Below are positions 18,443-20,076 of a stretch of 20,076 nucleotides of DNA, piece by piece. How positions within the stretch are numbered: the first letter of the stretch is position 1; each line of letters opens with the position of its first letter. The notes under the pieces were generated by a model. That model was not told the DNA's origin, ran no database searches, and worked only from the letters and a program-made list of their open reading frames with translations. Source of the DNA: Larix sibirica. Taxonomy: Eukaryota; Streptophyta; Pinopsida; Pinales; Pinaceae. Location of the stretch: positions 5,747-25,822 of the forward strand of contig NWUY0300024293.1 of assembly GCA_004151065.3 (NCBI GenBank), written 5' to 3'. The position numbers and the translations under genes are program-made.

Positions 18443-18611
18443 TATTTGTAGCTTCAACTTCATTTTCCCATTTGATTTGGCATGCTCTATATGCAGACTG
18501 TCCTACCAAACAAGATTTTACAAACAGTCCTACCAACCACGATTTGACAAAATATTCAATCAACCAAATGTCAGACTGTCCTACCAACCAAGATTTGACA
18601 CAAAACTCCAA
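18330..18611 (-). other. Open frame of 93 codons, unrecognised; contains a peptide repeat
   Basis: The frame runs from an ATG at 18611 down to a stop at 18330. Residues about 3-13, 21-28 and 29-36 repeat the pattern FVKS(W/C)LVG, because the DNA repeats at 18496-18600. The rest, KWENEVEATNKPSKLKGGYV and GLLGFKQFCETAWL, lies partly in the 133-bp duplication. I do not recognise the protein. The helix-like FKQFCETALAECIS of the neighbouring repeat copy faintly recalls the region between BTB and BACK domains of plant BTB proteins, but this is a guess. No promoter, intron boundaries or upstream exons were identified. It may be a fragment of an old gene or chance. Confidence 0.2.
18495..18600. repeat. 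Three short direct repeats of a tcctaccaa-ca-gatttgaca type
   Basis: tcctaccaaacaagatttta (18501), tcctaccaaccacgatttga (18528) and tcctaccaaccaagatttga (18579) are near-identical, at spacings of 27 and 51 bp. Two of them are preceded by agactg. On the - strand they give the FVKSWLVG-like peptide repeat. Confidence 0.85.
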
Positions 18612-19060
18612 TGATTAACCTACCTCATCACAAAATGAACAATGAAGTACTATCCCAACCATCTCAACAGCTTTATCAGCACAAAATCCCCTGTCATAGC
18701 AATAGATTGTGGATTCGATCCACTACACAGATTATCGTTTTTACAGGGGTTCATTTCACAATCCATATGGATATTTCATCAATATGTCAAACTTGAGACT
18801 TGCAATAGAACAATATTCAAATCAATCAGAATTAGAGAGCAGCAAACACCATAACTATTAAGCCTCGTGATATCATGGACAAAGTGAGTGGTAGTGTTGT
18901 AAGCAAACCGATGAAGACAACTTGAAACTTGGATAGTCGTTGTGCCTCTGACTTTCGAGCAAATTCAGGAGAAACTAACATAAGAAAAACATCTCATCAA
19001 CAATGATTCAAAGTTTGAACCATGTCAAGTGTGTATGTTGCCGGAGGGCAGGGAGAGGGA
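18612..19060. other. No gene recognised
   Basis: About 450 bp with somewhat more even base composition than the left part of the window. Short open frames on + (18611-18854) have no motif I know. A small palindrome, gtggattcgatccac, lies at about 18700-18714. Confidence 0.4.
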
Positions 19061-19169
19061 ATGTGGATGCAACACTAATTAGGCATTATAATTTGCATAT
19101 GGATAAGACCCTCACTCTGGGGTGAGTTTGTCACATAAAAGCATGACGAAAAGCAGCACAGTGATAAAA

Positions 19170-19427
19170 TTAGAGCCATTTTGACACAATAGTTGCAGGG
19201 TGCTCAAGCATATAGAGATACCAATGCCTTGATTTTGAATCATGTTTGAATTGGATATGCTTGTAAGGAACTATGTCTGATGCTTTCAAAAGTCTTGGTC
19301 TGTTCGCCCCACACCTCTTTTGAACAACAATGTTCCATTCGTCACTCTCCAAATTGCCTCTTTTGAACAGCATTGTTGGATCCATTGAGGGGGTGCAATT
19401 TGGAGAGAGCTGAAGAGCCCACGTCAC
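19170..19427 (-). other. Open frame of 85 codons in the first tandem unit, unrecognised
   Basis: It starts at an ATG (19427) and contains NLESDEWNIVVQKRCGANRP and FKHDSKSRHWYLYML. No domain recognised. In another frame of the same DNA, the stretch FVCSSLGDVGSSALSKLHPL resembles the product of the second unit, so the frame conserved between the units is not this one over its N-terminal part. That argues against this being a real gene. Confidence 0.15.
19345..19407. repeat. Perfect 13-bp inverted repeat
   Basis: ctctccaaattgc (19345-19357) and gcaatttggagag (19395-19407) are exact reverse complements 37 bp apart, within the first tandem unit. The second unit keeps only the right arm in diverged form (gatttggagag, about 19759). 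Confidence 0.9.
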
Positions 19428-19578
19428 CTAGACTGCTACAAACAAAATTATAAGCAGATGTAGTACTCATTAGGCATTGTATATGGACAGGACCCTAACT
19501 CTGGGTTAAATGTGTTACTTAAAAGCAAGACCAAAAGAAGCACAGTGATATAAGATTAGAGCTATTTTGATGCAGTAG

Positions 19579-19962
19579 TTACAAGATGCACAAGCCTATA
19601 AAGACACCACAGTGGCCTGATTTTGAATCAACTTTGATTTGGAAAGCTCCATTAGGGATTTGCTTACAAGTAAACAATGTTTGTTGCTTACAACAAACTA
19701 TTGATCTGTTCAAACCCCTCCACTTTTGAGCAGCAATGTTAGATCCTTTGAGGGAAGGTGATTTGGAGAGTGCTCCAAGGCCCAAATCACTAGGACTGCC
19801 ATGAACAAAATCATAAGTGGATAGATTATAATGATCAGAAGTTTGTAAGCAGTCGATGTAAACCTCCCAAGCGATGGTCAGCACTGAGAATGTTATTTTT
19901 GCGTCGAGGAGGCGCATTCTACAGTCCAGTAGGGGGAGATGTGTAACTCCTTCCGTGCTCAT
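19579..19962 (-). other. Open frame of 127 codons in the second tandem unit, unrecognised
   Basis: This is the longest open frame in the window. It starts at an ATG at 19962. The first part (about residues 1-45, MSTEGVTHLPLLDCRMRLLD onward) lies outside the repeated unit. The rest, including FVHGSPSDLGLGALSKSPSL and FQIKVDSKSGHCGVFIGLCI, lies within it and is partly similar to a translation of the first unit. No signal peptide, membrane segment or known motif is evident. It could be a remnant of a coding sequence or chance openness in a region of higher GC than the rest. Confidence 0.25.
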
Positions 19963-20076
19963 CCTGGAACTGACATGTGTCCTTTAAAACAATTATAAAA
20001 CATTATAAAAAATAACATGTCGGCTATTTAAAACATTGACAATGGCATATATATAAAACTATACAAATTAGATAAA
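19826..20076. other. No feature beyond the start of the 127-codon open frame; AT-rich end
   Basis: 19826-19962 is non-repeated sequence of fairly even composition. From about 19980 to the end it turns strongly AT-rich (aaaacattataaaaaataac). I see no gene or signal in the last 100 bases. Confidence 0.5.

Larger units (their letters stand above)
19075..19825. repeat. Diverged tandem pair, about 0.36-0.39 kb per unit
   Basis: The unit at about 19075-19462 is followed by a related unit at about 19463-19825. Shared landmarks in order are ttaggcatt (19079/19470), ccct-a-ctctggg, aaaagca-gac-aaaag-agcacagtgat, cctgattttgaatca, ttttgagcagcaatgtt-like sequence, ttggagag, and aacaaaat-ataag-ggat (19441/19804). 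The offset drops from 391 to 363 bp because of indels. Identity by eye is roughly 65-75%. The first unit has its own internal repeat of cctcttttgaaca-ca-tgtt (19314 and about 47 bp later). Confidence 0.8.

Noticed and set aside
18695-18720. gtggattcgatccac as a tRNA T-arm or a SINE B box
   Set aside because: The loop is five bases instead of seven, the word deviates from the B-box consensus, and no A box, anticodon arm or acceptor stem can be built around it.
18355-18854. Plus-strand open frames at 18355-18618, 18611-18796 and 18642-18854
   Set aside because: No motif, overlapping frames and low-complexity composition from the local repeats. If anything is coding here, the minus strand is the better candidate.
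1-20076. CRISPR-like, prophage-like or other defence systems
   Set aside because: There are no regular spacer arrays and no bacterial-type genes. Every recognised protein is from plant-type LTR retrotransposons.

Overview
This window looks like a piece of a large plant nuclear genome, most likely a gymnosperm (conifer). That is an inference from style: 20 kb of AT-rich sequence without one intact protein gene, filled with old, stop-ridden Ty1/copia and Ty3/gypsy retrotransposons in nested and broken arrangements. I see no bacterial or organellar operon, rRNA, tRNA or CRISPR array.

Layout. Positions 1 to about 5650 hold one decayed Ty1/copia internal region on the + strand. Its gag-protease-GAG-pre segment is present as a diverged tandem series (tail of a first unit, a full second unit, a third unit), and only the third continues into integrase, reverse transcriptase and RNase H. 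A polypurine run at about 5627-5647 is followed by a probable 3' LTR. Positions 6290-7877 contain no recognisable gene, but they include a short-repeat cluster (6459-6745) and a probable end of a gypsy-type 5' LTR (ending near 7526).

Positions 7878-10966 and 10968-14055 are the same 3.09 kb sequence twice. They differ at four bases and one A-run length, and a single N (10967) lies exactly at the junction. This is best read as two overlapping contig ends or alleles joined end to end, not a biological duplication. The collapsed locus would be about 17.0 kb. Each copy holds the start of a copia gag (+), cut off abruptly by what looks like the 3' LTR of a gypsy element (-, about 1.53 kb, TG...CA ends), followed by that element's polypurine tract and the decayed C-terminal end of its pol.

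Positions 14056-14480 resemble a copia LTR promoter/U5 region. Positions 14612-17000 are a second gypsy pol pseudogene on the - strand, readable through reverse transcriptase, RNase H, integrase and C-terminal tail. Its integrase D, D and E triad can still be located although the frame is broken many times.

Positions 17000-20076 carry no recognised transposon protein. They contain a 133-bp tandem duplication, short repeats that give an FVKSWLVG-type peptide repeat, and a diverged tandem pair of about 0.36-0.39 kb with weak open frames on the - strand.

There is no working pathway here; the parts relate to one another as layers of retrotransposon insertion and decay. I found no evidence for a new functional system. 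The most consequential observation is the probable false duplication around the N. The most curious biological ones are the tandem gag-protease units, the TATA-like boxes inside perfect inverted repeats, and the unexplained repeats at the right end.
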